A stretch of 64,000 nt of DNA from Verrucomicrobiota bacterium (GTDB lineage Bacteria > Verrucomicrobiota > Verrucomicrobiia > Chthoniobacterales > UBA10450): NCBI GenBank assembly GCA_003218375.1, contig QHNH01000015.1, positions 57,106-121,105 on the forward strand. Direction: 5' to 3'. Position numbers and translations under genes: made by a program. The stretch's first letter is position 1. Each line of letters starts with the position of its first letter. The notes below the pieces were generated by a model. The model did no database searches and was not told where the DNA came from. It worked only from the letters and a program-made list of their open reading frames with translations. Below, piece after piece: positions 8,104 through 17,451 of the stretch.

Positions 8104-9138
8104 TTCGAGCCATTGCTCGAAGACCCGCATCCAGTTTCGAAACAGGATCGCCTCGATTTCGTCGTCGCTGAAGCCGCGCTCGATGAGCCGGCGGGTCAGG
8201 CCGCGACTGTGGGAATGTTTCGCCAGCTCGGGAACGAAATGAGCGTGGGTGAATTTGTTTTGAAACGCGGTCTGCTCGGCGGGCGACCATTGCCGGTAAA
8301 TGAACTCGAAAAAGTCGAACCCGATGGCGACGCCGCCGATCCCGATCAAATCACGGACGTGCGCGATATGGTCGATGTAACGATCGAGGGTGGCTTCTTC
8401 CTTGTGCGGACTGACGAGGACGGCGTTGATGCCGATGACGCCGCCCCGCGCGCCGACCATCCTGATTTGTTCGTCCGTGACGTTGCGCTCGATGTCGAAA
8501 TATTTTCGCGCGTTCGTGTGCGAAATGATCACGGGTTTGGTTGTCATTTCGAGGATGTCCTCGAACCCGGCCGGGCTGATGTGCGCCAGATCAACGATGA
8601 TCCCGAGCCTTTCGCATTCGCGAATGACGTCGCGACCGAACGCCGTCAGGCCGCCGCGCGGTGATCCGCTGGCGGCAAAAAGTCCGCCGTCGCCGGCGGC
8701 GTTGCGCCGGGCATGGGTAAGGCAGAGCGAGCGAAGCCCCAGCTCGTAAAAGACGCGCAGCAGATCGAGATCGGGGCCGAGCGGTTCGACGCCTTCCATA
8801 GTGAGCAGGAGCGCGATCTTGTTTTGCTCTCGCGCGCGCAAAATTTCCCGATAGCTCCGGCAAATCGCGAACCGGTCCGATTCGCCGACCTCGATGTAAA
8901 GACGCGCAATTTGGTCCAGCGCGATGCGCAATCCCATCTCGGGCAAATAGCGATCGTCCAAATAAAGCGCAACGCCCGCCACGCCGATGTCGCCCGCCTC
9001 GAGGTCTTCCAGGAAATCGGTGGCGAGGACATTCTGGCGGGCGCGTTTGTCATACAAATCCATCGGGAGATCGAAGTGCATATCGATCACACCATGGCGA
9101 TGGAGCCGCGCGATCCGTTCGTCGATCGTTTCGCTCAC
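8098..9138 (-). CDS. membrane dipeptidase (peptidase M19 family)
   Basis: The GTG at 9138 gives 346 residues and overlaps the stop of the CHASE2 gene by four bases (GTGA), which decides the start. M19 zinc motifs are visible: VIDMHFDLP (HxD near residue 20), LLTMEGVEPLG (bridging Glu), IIVDLAHISPAGF and VIISHTNARK (His ligands) and VAIGFDFFEF (Asp). The family hydrolyses dipeptides, including D-amino-acid and cysteinyl types. The C-terminal residues run into the downstream repeat, which supplies the stop. No signal peptide, so probably cytoplasmic despite the family name. Confidence 0.88.
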   Translation of the reverse strand: MSETIDERIARLHRHGVIDMHFDLPMDLYDKRARQNVLATDFLEDLEAGDIGVAGVALYLDDRYLPEMGLRIALDQIARLYIEVGESDRFAICRSYREILRAREQNKIALLLTMEGVEPLGPDLDLLRVFYELGLRSLCLTHARRNAAGDGGLFAASGSPRGGLTAFGRDVIRECERLGIIVDLAHISPAGFEDILEMTTKPVIISHTNARKYFDIERNVTDEQIRMVGARGGVIGINAVLVSPHKEEATLDRYIDHIAHVRDLIGIGGVAIGFDFFEFIYRQWSPAEQTAFQNKFTHAHFVPELAKHSHSRGLTRRLIERGFSDDEIEAILFRNWMRVFEQWLEE

Positions 9139-10406
9139 GGCACAGGCGGCGACATGGCGATGACCTCGCGCCGGACGCGGTAACGATGTGGAATCACGAT
9201 CGAAACCAGGACGAGCAACCAGACTGCCCCGAGCGGCAGGCAGCCCGGCAGCCAAATCAACCAGCGCGAAACCACGGCGAGCGCCACGAGACAATAAGCC
9301 GCCGTGAACGCGATCGCGCCGAGCACCAGATCGACCCGCGGGATGTCGCGCAGTTTGGTGACGACAGCCGCCGCCAGCAACAGAATGACGCAATCGAAAA
9401 TCCAATGGACCCTGTGAACATAGGCACTCGACTGGATCGTGGCGATGGTGGCGGCAAAGATGTCCGGCGGCGAGAGCGGGTTCGCCGGGGTGCGGGCGAG
9501 CACGATCTGGTCGCGGAGCGAACCCATCTCCGGAGTTTTTCCGGTGTCGCGCTGTTGAGCGGCGACGAGGAGGTCGCTCAGCCCGAGGTGATGCGCTTTC
9601 CGGCTGGCGCTGGGAGAGATCAACAGTGTGCCATCGGATCGGATCGGAATTTTGCGGCCATGCGGCAAAAAGATGTGGGAGGCCACGTCCGGCGGCTCGA
9701 GATCGATCGAGACCTCGCCGGGCGTCAGGCGGAGCCAGAGTAGGATCGCCTCGAAAGCGAACGAAGGAATCACTTCGCCACGATAGCGAAAGAGCAGCGG
9801 CACATGAATCCCATCGGAGATTTCATCGGGCAGATTGATGAACCCGGCCGTCGCGATGAGCCGCATCTCTTCACTCGGCTGGCGGCCAATGCCGGAAAAC
9901 TCGACGAGATCGCCGCGTTTCCCGGTCACCTGGGTGAATCCCGGAATCTCCGGCCCGGGCGCGTCGGGATCGGGCGTTGTAGTCAGCTCGGCCGCGAGGA
10001 GAAGTCGCGGGACTCGCATCGCCTGGTCGATGAAAACCTGGGCCTGATCTTTTTCGGTCTCGCGCCACTTCAAAATATTTTCGAACGCGACGACCGTCGG
10101 CTGAAATTCCAAGGCAGATTGGAGGAACAACGCGAACTCCATCGGCGAAACGACGTTGGCGCCGGAATGCGGCGAGTTTTCGTCCCCTTCTTTTGCCGGC
10201 TCGCGTTCCATCAGGTTGTCGTGACCGATGTCGACCACGGTGAGGGACGCCGCCGGCCCGTGCGGATCGGAATTTTTCAATAGCCAGCGCAGGAACAATT
10301 CCTCGTGACGTTCCAGGCGCGGCTCGCGAAGAAAAAGAACGCCGAGCAGCAAAACGACCAGCATCAGCAAAAGGTGAAGAATGAGCTGGAGACTGGGTCG
10401 CGGCAT
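9135..10406 (-). CDS. CHASE2-domain membrane protein without an output domain
   Basis: From the ATG at 10406 the product is 423 residues. An N-terminal membrane segment (LILHLLLMLVVLLLGVLFL) is followed by a large extracytoplasmic CHASE2-like region (SLTVVDIGHDNL, FQPTVVAFENILKWRE, GFINLPDEISDGIHVPLLFR, GRKIPIRSDGTLLISP). Three C-terminal membrane segments (about 330-405) end in a short basic tail. CHASE2 normally senses unknown periplasmic signals for cyclases or kinases, but none is attached here. It is translationally coupled to the dipeptidase. A signalling partner would have to be supplied in trans. Confidence 0.75.
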   Translation of the reverse strand: MPRPSLQLILHLLLMLVVLLLGVLFLREPRLERHEELFLRWLLKNSDPHGPAASLTVVDIGHDNLMEREPAKEGDENSPHSGANVVSPMEFALFLQSALEFQPTVVAFENILKWRETEKDQAQVFIDQAMRVPRLLLAAELTTTPDPDAPGPEIPGFTQVTGKRGDLVEFSGIGRQPSEEMRLIATAGFINLPDEISDGIHVPLLFRYRGEVIPSFAFEAILLWLRLTPGEVSIDLEPPDVASHIFLPHGRKIPIRSDGTLLISPSASRKAHHLGLSDLLVAAQQRDTGKTPEMGSLRDQIVLARTPANPLSPPDIFAATIATIQSSAYVHRVHWIFDCVILLLAAAVVTKLRDIPRVDLVLGAIAFTAAYCLVALAVVSRWLIWLPGCLPLGAVWLLVLVSIVIPHRYRVRREVIAMSPPVP

Positions 10407-10427
10407 CGCGCAGAAGTGAAGAGAAGA

Positions 10428-10520
10428 AAGTGACGAGTGACAAGTGAAAGCTGGAGCCGGCACGCCCTCGTGCCGGAAATGTTGAGACTATCTCCCTCAA
10501 CGGCCTGAGGGCAGGCCGTC
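10428..10520. repeat. composite palindromes upstream of the CHASE2 gene
   Basis: A TGACGAGTGACAAGTG word (10431-10446), a hairpin CCGGCACG/CGTGCCGG (10457-10476) and a second hairpin CGGCCT/AGGCCG (10501-10518) lie back to back between nadA and the CHASE2 gene. The first word is shared with the repeat at 58501-58574. Likely degenerate REP-type material; no function inferred. Confidence 0.6.
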
Positions 10521-10525
10521 TCCAA

Positions 10526-11476
10526 TTATTTGCTTATCTCCAGCATCCGCAGGATCGGCGCTTCGGCGCGTTTTCGGATCGCTTCGGGAAGAATGATCTC
10601 GGGCTGCATGTTCAGGAGAGCAGCGTGCGCTTTCTCGAGGGTGTTCATCTTCATGAACCGGCACTCGCCGCAGAAGCAATTGTCGGTCGGGCCGGGAATG
10701 AAAAGTTTCCCGGGAATTTCCTTTTTCAGCCGGTGCAGCATTCCCGCTTCGGTGACGATGATGATCTCGCGCGCGGGAGTTTCCCGGCAATACGCGATCA
10801 TCTTTTCCGTCGAGCAGACTTCGTCCGCCAGCAACCGCACACCGTAGGTGCATTCGGGGTGCGCTACGACCGGGGCGTTTGGATACTGCTCGCGAATCTT
10901 GTTGATGCTCCGCGCTGTGAACTCGACGTGGATGTAACAATTCCCCTGCCAGAGGTCCATCTTGCGGCCGGTGCGCTCCATCACCCACGCGCCCAGGTTC
11001 TGGTCGGGCACGAACAGAATGTTGCGATCGGCGGGCGCGCTCCGCACGATTTTCTCGGCGTTGCCGCTGGTGCAGATCACATCGGAAAGCGCTTTCACGC
11101 CGGCGCTGCAATTGATGTAGGCGATGACGTAGTAGTTCTTGTCGGCGTGTTTTTCGAGAAACCCTTTCAGTTTCTCCGGCGGACATGACTCCGAGAGGGA
11201 GCAGCCTGCGTCGACATCGGGCAGCAGCACTTTCCTTGTCGGATTCAGGATCTTCGCCGTCTCCGCCATGAAATGGACACCGCAAAAGAGGATAACGTCG
11301 GCGTCGGTCCGGGCGGCCTGGTAACTCAGGCCTAACGAGTCGCCGACGTAATCGGCGATGTCCTGGAGCTCCGGCGCCTGGTAGTTGTGGGCGAGGATGA
11401 CGGCGTTCCGCTCGCGTTTCAGCTCCGCGATTTCTTCCGCCAGATCGACACCGAAATTTACACCGGCGCTTACCAT
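10526..11476 (-). CDS. nadA: quinolinate synthase
   Basis: The 316-residue protein matches NadA in length and motifs: ILAHNYQAPELQDIADYVGD at the N-terminus, FCGVHFMAETAKIL, and the [4Fe-4S] cysteine regions GCSLSESCPP, YINCSAGVKA and CFCGECRFMKMNT near the C-terminus. It condenses iminoaspartate with dihydroxyacetone phosphate to quinolinate in NAD synthesis. No nadB or nadC is adjacent in this window. The gene is divergent from proC with 21 bases between start codons, so their promoters overlap each other's 5' ends. Confidence 0.95.
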   Translation of the reverse strand: MVSAGVNFGVDLAEEIAELKRERNAVILAHNYQAPELQDIADYVGDSLGLSYQAARTDADVILFCGVHFMAETAKILNPTRKVLLPDVDAGCSLSESCPPEKLKGFLEKHADKNYYVIAYINCSAGVKALSDVICTSGNAEKIVRSAPADRNILFVPDQNLGAWVMERTGRKMDLWQGNCYIHVEFTARSINKIREQYPNAPVVAHPECTYGVRLLADEVCSTEKMIAYCRETPAREIIIVTEAGMLHRLKKEIPGKLFIPGPTDNCFCGECRFMKMNTLEKAHAALLNMQPEIILPEAIRKRAEAPILRMLEISK

Positions 11477-11497
11477 TGGTTAATATGGGGCAACCAG

Positions 11498-12331
11498 ATG
11501 GATTCTCAAACCTCAGCCGGCGCGATCCGCCTCGGTTTTATTGGTGGCGGCAAGCTGGCGGGCTCTGTGATTCGGGGACTGGTGCGGGCGCGATATTGCG
11601 AGCCGTCCGCGATCCTGGTGAGCGAACCGAATGAGGCGACCCGGCGAACCCTGGAAGAAGAGCTCGGGATTTTTGGAACCGCGGAAAACGCAACGGTCGC
11701 GAAGAAAGCGGAAATCATTTTAATCGGGGTCAAGCCGGGGGTGCTCCTGCCGATGCTCAGCGAAATCGCGCCGCATCTGGAGCGAAAACTCGTCATTTCG
11801 CTGGCGGCCGGCGTTCGCATCCACAGTATGGAGAAAGTGGCCGCCGCGCATTTCATGCGGGCCATGACGAATACGCCCGCGGCGATTTGCCGGGCGGCGA
11901 CCGCGCTCGCGAGAGGCGGACGGACCACCAGTAGCGAACTCTCGATTGCCAGCGAACTCTTCGGCGCCATCGGCGCGGTGGTCGAAGTGACCGAGGACCA
12001 GATCGACGCCGTCACTGCGTTGGCCGGGAGCGGGCCAGCCTTCGTTTACACCGTGATCGAAGCGCTGGCGCGCGGCGGTGAAAAAATGGGGCTCGCCTGG
12101 GACGTGGCGCTGACCCTCGCCACGCAGACCGCTCTCGGCGCCGCCCAGCTCGCCACCGAAACCAAACTTTCGCCGGAGGAGTTGCGGAAAATGGTAGTCA
12201 CGCCCGGCGGGACAACCGCGGCAGGATTAGCGGAGATGGAAAAACTTCGGACAAGCGATGGCCTGATCGTGGCAGTCCAGGCAGCCGCAAAACGCGGTCG
12301 CGAAATGTCAGAAGAATTCGGTCAGACCTGA
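11498..12331 (+). CDS. proC: pyrroline-5-carboxylate reductase
   Basis: The ATG at 11498 gives 277 residues, the usual ProC size, and starts just before the Rossmann motif LGFIGGGKLAGSVIRG. C-terminal domain motifs are present: AMTNTPAAIC, VTALAGSGPAFVYTVIEAL (helix-rich dimer domain) and MVVTPGGTTAAGLAEM. It reduces P5C to proline with NAD(P)H, the last step of proline synthesis. Divergent from nadA. A longer in-frame start at 11387 would lie inside nadA and is rejected. Confidence 0.95.
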   Translation: MDSQTSAGAIRLGFIGGGKLAGSVIRGLVRARYCEPSAILVSEPNEATRRTLEEELGIFGTAENATVAKKAEIILIGVKPGVLLPMLSEIAPHLERKLVISLAAGVRIHSMEKVAAAHFMRAMTNTPAAICRAATALARGGRTTSSELSIASELFGAIGAVVEVTEDQIDAVTALAGSGPAFVYTVIEALARGGEKMGLAWDVALTLATQTALGAAQLATETKLSPEELRKMVVTPGGTTAAGLAEMEKLRTSDGLIVAVQAAAKRGREMSEEFGQT

Positions 12332-12351
12332 ATGCGCGAGGCGTTCGGCGA

Positions 12352-13152
12352 TTACACCTCCGCCGCCTTGAGCAAGTCAACGTTTGTGATCCAGCGCGTG
12401 ACCGCGCTCGTCGCCTTGCCGTCAGTCGTGACAAAAACATCACTGCAATTGGAAATCTTTTCCATTTCGGTCTTGGCTTGGTCAGCGGTGGCGTTCGTCG
12501 CTACGGCGACGAAACTCTGCTGCGGTGAATACTTCACGGTATCGATCAACTGTTGAAGCGTGAAGTCTTGAGGCGTTTTACCCGCCGGGGCTTCGACAAG
12601 AAAGCCGTTGAGTGTGCTTCTATGCAGCACCATGAATGGAAGGTCACCGGCAAGCAAAATAGGAAGGCGCTCGTAGAGTTTCGTCGGCACAGTTTTGTCC
12701 TGAAACCCATTCTTGATTATGTCGAGTTTAGTAGCTTTCGCCTGGGTTTCGTCGGGAAGCACCAATGCCGTGAATTCTGATCGGGCCTTCCCTAACGTTC
12801 CGACCACCGTCGCGGCCAGCTTGTCTTTCGAGGTTAGCGCTTGCGCGGCCGTGGTGACGCTCTTGGTCCCCGCTTCGAAGTTTTCTTTGCCGTAGTAAAA
12901 GGCCAAGACGGTGCCGACCCAGCCGGCAACGACAGGCAGGATCGTCGCGAATAGGTATTTGGCGATGTCGAAGAAAAAGGTCGCCCGCTTCTCGGCGTCC
13001 ACGCCTTCTCCTTTGGCTGTTGCACTGTAAATGCCGGCACCGATTAGCGTGACTGACGCGACAATAACTAAAAAAACCATGGCCCCCATGGTGAGCGTTC
13101 TCGCGAGTTTGCTGCGGAAAAGCGCGTCGGCGGTTGTTTGGCTATCTGACAT
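12352..13152 (-). CDS. membrane protein with CBS-like C-terminal segment
   Basis: The 266-residue protein has two membrane segments (about 21-44, MGAMVFLVIVASVTLIGAGI; about 65-90, YLFATILPVVAGWVGTVLAF). A cytoplasmic region follows, including VPTKLYERLPILLAGDLPFM and a C-terminal stretch CSDVFVTTDGKATSAVTRWI then TNVDLL. The second half resembles the end of a CBS domain (strand, turn, WITN-DL). CBS modules bind adenosyl ligands, but only a partial match can be argued here. It stands alone between proC and a REP-rich gap before aroE. Function unknown. Confidence 0.65.
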   Translation of the reverse strand: MSDSQTTADALFRSKLARTLTMGAMVFLVIVASVTLIGAGIYSATAKGEGVDAEKRATFFFDIAKYLFATILPVVAGWVGTVLAFYYGKENFEAGTKSVTTAAQALTSKDKLAATVVGTLGKARSEFTALVLPDETQAKATKLDIIKNGFQDKTVPTKLYERLPILLAGDLPFMVLHRSTLNGFLVEAPAGKTPQDFTLQQLIDTVKYSPQQSFVAVATNATADQAKTEMEKISNCSDVFVTTDGKATSAVTRWITNVDLLKAAEV

Positions 13153-13317
13153 AAGCGTCCTTCTAATTGCAATCAGTCGCTGCGCGCGAACGTAAAGGCG
13201 CTGCGTCGCGGCGAGAGGTTTGACTTGGCGTGGTTAGGGGCATCCCGGGGTAGTGGGTTCTTTTATGAAAAAGCCCCGGTGCGTGTCACGATTTTTTTTT
13301 GGGGCCGCGCACCCATC

Positions 13318-13342
13318 GCTTCGCACAGCGAAGCGGCTACAG
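13318..13342. repeat. CGCTTCGC hairpin plus CTACAG arm at the aroE 3' end
   Basis: CGCTTCGC(ACA)GCGAAGCG (13318-13336) followed by GGCTACAG (13335-13342) is one unit of the CTGTAGCC repeat family seen at 3081, 17452 and 49817. On the minus strand CTGTAG supplies the aroE stop codon TAG. The 165 bases upstream to the 13152 gene hold a poly-T tract and no gene. Confidence 0.75.
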
Positions 13343-14245
13343 AAGAGCTTTCCGCATTGTCTCCAGGGGCGCGGCGCGGTCGAACCAGATCTCGAAGGCG
13401 AGCGCGCCTTGATGGAGGAGCATCGACAAGCCGTTCGCGGCGCGGGTTCCTGCTTCGATGGCGCTGGAAACAAATGCGGTGGATCCGCTCGCATAAACGG
13501 TGTCGTAAACCATCAAGTGGGGGGCGAGTAACCGGGCGGGGATCGGCGCGGGGTCGGCGCGATTCAATCCCAGCGAGGTCGCGTTGACGACCAGATCGGC
13601 GTTGGCGATTTGAAATCGCAGCGCCGCCTCATCCAAGTCGATGGCTTGCAGGCGAGGCACCGGGCCCAAAACTTTCGGACCGGTAAAAAAGGGGCGCAAC
13701 TCCTCCGCGAGCCGCTTCGCTTTTTCCAAATCGCGATTGGCGATCACGAGCCGCTCGGAGTTCTCTTGCGCGCATTGGCAGGCGATCGCGCGCGCGGCGC
13801 CGCCCGCACCGAGGAGAAGAACACGGAGATCGCGGAGGTCGACGGAAAATTCCTCGCGGATCGCGCGGGAGAATCCTTTCCCGTCGGTGTTAAACCCGAG
13901 CAGCTTTTCCCGCTCGACTTTGACGGTGTTAACGGCGCCGATTTTGCAGGCGGTTTCGTCAGCTTCGTTGACGAAGGCGAGCGCGGCGATTTTGTGCGGA
14001 ACGGTCAGGTTCACGCCGATAAAATCCAAACGCGGCAATGACTCGAGCGCCGACTGTAGTTCGCCCGGCACGATCTCGAACCGGGCATAGCGCATCTCGA
14101 GGCCCGATTTCTCCAAGGCCGCGTTTTGCATTTGCGGCGAGAGCGAATGGGCGACGGGATGGCCGAGCACGCCGAGACGAATCGGCGGCCGCGATTTTTT
14201 CACGCTCCCCTTCCGAAGATCGGCCAGATCGTAAACTTCCTTCAC
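13337..14245 (-). CDS. aroE: shikimate dehydrogenase
   Basis: The 302-residue protein has the AroE substrate motif GHPVAHSLSPQMQNAAL (about 27-43), NLTVPHK with the catalytic lysine (about 79-85) and the NADP-binding loop LLGAGGAARAIACQ (about 140). The C-terminal signature GLSMLLHQGALAFEIW is intact. It reduces 3-dehydroshikimate in chorismate synthesis. The start is GTG at 14245, divergent from glnS by 55 bases. The protein ends RKALL with a stop codon formed inside a palindromic repeat, so its extreme C-terminus may have been trimmed by repeat insertion. Confidence 0.93.
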   Translation of the reverse strand: MKEVYDLADLRKGSVKKSRPPIRLGVLGHPVAHSLSPQMQNAALEKSGLEMRYARFEIVPGELQSALESLPRLDFIGVNLTVPHKIAALAFVNEADETACKIGAVNTVKVEREKLLGFNTDGKGFSRAIREEFSVDLRDLRVLLLGAGGAARAIACQCAQENSERLVIANRDLEKAKRLAEELRPFFTGPKVLGPVPRLQAIDLDEAALRFQIANADLVVNATSLGLNRADPAPIPARLLAPHLMVYDTVYASGSTAFVSSAIEAGTRAANGLSMLLHQGALAFEIWFDRAAPLETMRKALL

Positions 14246-14300
14246 AACTTCGCATCATATTGCCTCAAAGAGCGGCTGTCGCTACTGTCCGCGCACGAAG

Positions 14301-15986
14301 ATGACGACGCCGAACCAAACCGACAGCACGCCCGTTCCCTCCGATTTCATTCGCGACATCGTGGCGGGGGAGATGAAGGCGGGGAAACACGCGCAAATCC
14401 GCACTCGTTTCCCGCCCGAGCCGAACGGCTATCTCCACATCGGGCACGCCAAGTCGATCTGCCTGAACTTCGGCATCGCTCACGAGTTCGGCGGCATCTG
14501 CAACATCAGGATGGACGACACGAACCCGACAAAGGAAGAGACCGAGTACGTCGATTCGATCATGGCCGATGTGCGCTGGTTGATCGACGGTTGGGCGGAC
14601 AAGAACCTCGGGGGCGCGCCGCTCTACACTTCGGATTATTTCGACAAACATTACGAGTTCGCCGTCGAGCTGGTCCGCAAGGGAAAGGCCTACGTCGACG
14701 AGATGCCGGCGGAGCAGACCGACGAATACCGCCGCATCGGCAAGGAGAGCCCCTCACGAAGCCGGCCCGTCGAGGAAAACCTGAAACTGTTCGCGCGAAT
14801 GAAAGCCGGGGAATTCCCCAATGGCGCGAAAACTTTGCGAGCGAAGATCGATATGCAGGCGGCCAACGTCTGGCTCCGCGATCCGGTGCTCTATCGGATT
14901 CGCCACGCGGAACATCATCACACCGGAAACAAGTGGTGCATTTATCCGATGTACGATTGGGCGCACACGCTCAGCGATTACCTTGAAGGCATCACCCATT
15001 CGCTCTGCACGCTGGAGTTCGAGGTGCACCGGCCGCTCTACGAATGGATCTTGAATTCCCTCGAGCTGAAACCGCCGCTCCCGCGCCAGATCGAGTTCGC
15101 GCGTTTGAACCTGACCTATTCCGTCATGAGCAAGCGCAAGCTCATCCAGCTCGTCGAGGACGGACTGGTCACCGGCTGGGACGATCCGCGCATGCTCACG
15201 ATTTCCGGGTTGCGACGGCGCGGAGTGACCGCGAGCGCGCTGCGGGCCTTCGCCTACAACATTGGGATAACGAAATATCCGAGCCTGAACGAAATGGCGT
15301 TGCTCGAGCATGCGGTGCGCGAGGAGTTCAATCGCACCGCCCCACGGCGGCTGGCGGTGCTGCGGCCGCTGAAAGTGGTGATCACAAATTATCCCGAAGG
15401 CCGAGTCGAGGAGCTCGACGCGGTCAACAATCCCGAGGACCAGGCGGCTGGATCACGCAAGATTCCATTCAGTCGCGAGCTGTTTATCGACGCCGCCGAT
15501 TTCATGGAAGTCCCGCCACCGAAATATTTTCGCCTGAAGCCGGGAGGCGAAGTGCGGCTCAAGTACGCTTACGTCATCAAATGCGACGAGGTGGTGAAAG
15601 ATGCCGGCGGTAATGTGATCGAGCTGCGGTGCACGGCCGATTTGGAGAGCAAATCCGGCGGCGCGACCTCGAGCCGCAAGATCAAAGGAACGATCCATTG
15701 GGTCAGCGCCTCGCACGCGATCGATGCCGAAGTGCGGCTCTACGATCGGCTGTTCACCGTCCCGGAACCGGATGCCGACGGCGATTTCAAGTCGTTCCTG
15801 AATCCGAACTCGTTGGAAATCTTGAACGCGAAATGCGAACCATCGTTAGCGGATGCCGCCGCCGATGTGCGCTATCAATTCGAGCGTCTCGGCTACTTCG
15901 CGTTCGATCTCGATTCGAAGCCCAAGAAACTGGTCTTCAATCGCACGATCACGTTGAAGGACACGTGGGCGAAAAAGTCTGGGTAG
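14301..15986 (+). CDS. glnS: glutaminyl-tRNA synthetase
   Basis: The 561-residue class I synthetase has the HIGH-type motif PEPNGYLHIGHAKS (about 34-47), the GlnRS-typical MDDTNP, and the KMSKS-type loop VMSKRKL (about 274). The anticodon-binding beta-barrel domains follow (from about 350: VVITNYPEG, IPFSRELFIDAADF). It charges tRNA-Gln directly, so this organism need not rely on the Glu-AdT transamidation route for glutamine. The stop codon TAG lies in the left arm of the inverted repeat 15981-16110, whose right arm ends gltX. Confidence 0.96.
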   Translation: MTTPNQTDSTPVPSDFIRDIVAGEMKAGKHAQIRTRFPPEPNGYLHIGHAKSICLNFGIAHEFGGICNIRMDDTNPTKEETEYVDSIMADVRWLIDGWADKNLGGAPLYTSDYFDKHYEFAVELVRKGKAYVDEMPAEQTDEYRRIGKESPSRSRPVEENLKLFARMKAGEFPNGAKTLRAKIDMQAANVWLRDPVLYRIRHAEHHHTGNKWCIYPMYDWAHTLSDYLEGITHSLCTLEFEVHRPLYEWILNSLELKPPLPRQIEFARLNLTYSVMSKRKLIQLVEDGLVTGWDDPRMLTISGLRRRGVTASALRAFAYNIGITKYPSLNEMALLEHAVREEFNRTAPRRLAVLRPLKVVITNYPEGRVEELDAVNNPEDQAAGSRKIPFSRELFIDAADFMEVPPPKYFRLKPGGEVRLKYAYVIKCDEVVKDAGGNVIELRCTADLESKSGGATSSRKIKGTIHWVSASHAIDAEVRLYDRLFTVPEPDADGDFKSFLNPNSLEILNAKCEPSLADAAADVRYQFERLGYFAFDLDSKPKKLVFNRTITLKDTWAKKSG

Positions 15987-16110
15987 CGCGTGCGTCTCGC
16001 GCGCCTGGCGATGGCGTCTCGCCATCGCGAACTTCCTTTTACATCACGCGGCACGAAAAGATCGTTTCGGCGAGACGCCGAAACCAACGCGCGAGACGCA
16101 CGCGCTACCC
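15981..16110. repeat. composite inverted repeat bridging glnS and gltX stop codons
   Basis: Arms 15981-16003 and 16088-16110 are an exact 23-bp inverted repeat beginning GGGTAGCGCG. Two inner hairpins have 9-bp stems: GCGATGGCG/CGCCATCGC with loop TCT (16008-16028) and GTTTCGGCG/CGCCGAAAC with loop AGA (16064-16084). The complementary loops mean two copies of one unit in opposite orientation. Each arm contributes a TAG stop, one to glnS and one to gltX. As a long hairpin between convergent genes it may also act as a bidirectional terminator. Confidence 0.88.
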
Positions 16111-17436
16111 GGGCAACTGATTCAACGCGCGATCAATGCGGGCGAGGACTTTTTCCTTCCCGAGGATTTCGAGGAGATGGTACAGGCTCGGGCCGGCGTT
16201 GCTGCCGGTGACGGCGAGGCGTGTGGGATGAACCAGCGCGCCGACTTTGACGCCGAGCGCCGCAGCCGTCCCTTTCAAAGCGGCCTCCAAGTTTGCCGCG
16301 TCAAATTTTTCGAGCACTGCAAAAGCATCGCGCACGACGGTGAGTCGCGATTTGTTCTCCGGCACAAAATGTTTCAGGACTCCCTCGGGGTTGTACTCGA
16401 AGTCATCCTTGAAATAGAAGCCGCCGTAAGCCGGCAGCTCGCTGAAGATGCGGAACTTTCCCTTGCACGTTTCGAGCGCGGCCCGCACATAATCGGGCGA
16501 AAACTTTGAGAGATCGATGCCGGCTTTCTCGAGGGCGTGGCGGCCCATTTCCTGGAACCGCTCGTCGCTCAGCTCGCGGACGTATTCGCCGTTGAGCCAG
16601 GTGCATTTGTCGAGGTCGAACGCCGCGTTCTTGCGATGCACTTTCGCCAGCTCGAAGAGCGGCACGACTTCCGCGAGATCGAGCTTTTCGCGGTTATCCT
16701 TCGGTGACCAGCCGAGCAGACAGAGATAATTACGGACTGCTTCGGGCAAATAGCCGCTCTCGATGTAAGTGACCAAGCTCGCGCCCTGGTCCCGCTTGCT
16801 CATCTTCGAGCCGTCGTGATTAAGAATGAGCGGGATGTGGGCGAAGCGCGGCGTTGCGGCGCCGAGGGCGCGATAGAGCTGTACGTGTTTCGGCGTGTTG
16901 GAAAGATGGTCCTCACCGCGGATCACATCGGTAATTTTCATCTCGATGTCGTCGACCACGTTGACGAAATGAAAAATCCACGAGCCATCCGAGCGGCGGA
17001 TGGTCATGTCGGGATTCGTTTCCGGGTTGGTCAGGTCGAACTCGATGTGCCCGCAGATCGTGTCGTCCACGACGACTTTTTCGCGCGCGAACCGGAAACG
17101 CACCGAGCCTTCATCCTCATAGACGCGATCCGCGGCGCGGAGCCGATCGAGATAACTCCGATAAATCTCCTCACGCTCGCTCTGGAAATAAGGGCCAAAA
17201 TTCCCGCCCGCTTCCGGGCCTTCATCCCAATCGAGCTCGAGCCAGCGCAGCCCATCATAAATCGCGCGCGCCGCTTCCTCGGTGTTTCGGGCGCGGTCCG
17301 TGTCTTCGATCCGCAAGACAAAGGTGCCGCCTGTGTGTTTCGCGTGAAGCCAGTTGAACAACGCCGTGCGCGCGCCGCCAATATGGAGATACCCCGTGGG
17401 CGACGGAGCGAAGCGGACGCGTGTGGCGAAAGTCAT
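16105..17436 (-). CDS. gltX: glutamyl-tRNA synthetase
   Basis: The 443-residue protein has the class I HIGH motif RFAPSPTGYLHIGGARTALF (about 8-27), the discriminating RIEDTDRARN, and the KMSKS loop GSKMSKRDQG (about 235). The C-terminal helical anticodon-binding domain is present but compact, making the protein somewhat shorter than the usual 465-500 residues. It charges tRNA-Glu. It ends GLN-type (NQLPG) with a stop codon inside the composite repeat shared with the convergent glnS gene. Confidence 0.95.
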   Translation of the reverse strand: MTFATRVRFAPSPTGYLHIGGARTALFNWLHAKHTGGTFVLRIEDTDRARNTEEAARAIYDGLRWLELDWDEGPEAGGNFGPYFQSEREEIYRSYLDRLRAADRVYEDEGSVRFRFAREKVVVDDTICGHIEFDLTNPETNPDMTIRRSDGSWIFHFVNVVDDIEMKITDVIRGEDHLSNTPKHVQLYRALGAATPRFAHIPLILNHDGSKMSKRDQGASLVTYIESGYLPEAVRNYLCLLGWSPKDNREKLDLAEVVPLFELAKVHRKNAAFDLDKCTWLNGEYVRELSDERFQEMGRHALEKAGIDLSKFSPDYVRAALETCKGKFRIFSELPAYGGFYFKDDFEYNPEGVLKHFVPENKSRLTVVRDAFAVLEKFDAANLEAALKGTAAALGVKVGALVHPTRLAVTGSNAGPSLYHLLEILGKEKVLARIDRALNQLPG

Positions 17437-17451
17437 CTGGTCTGGATTCTA

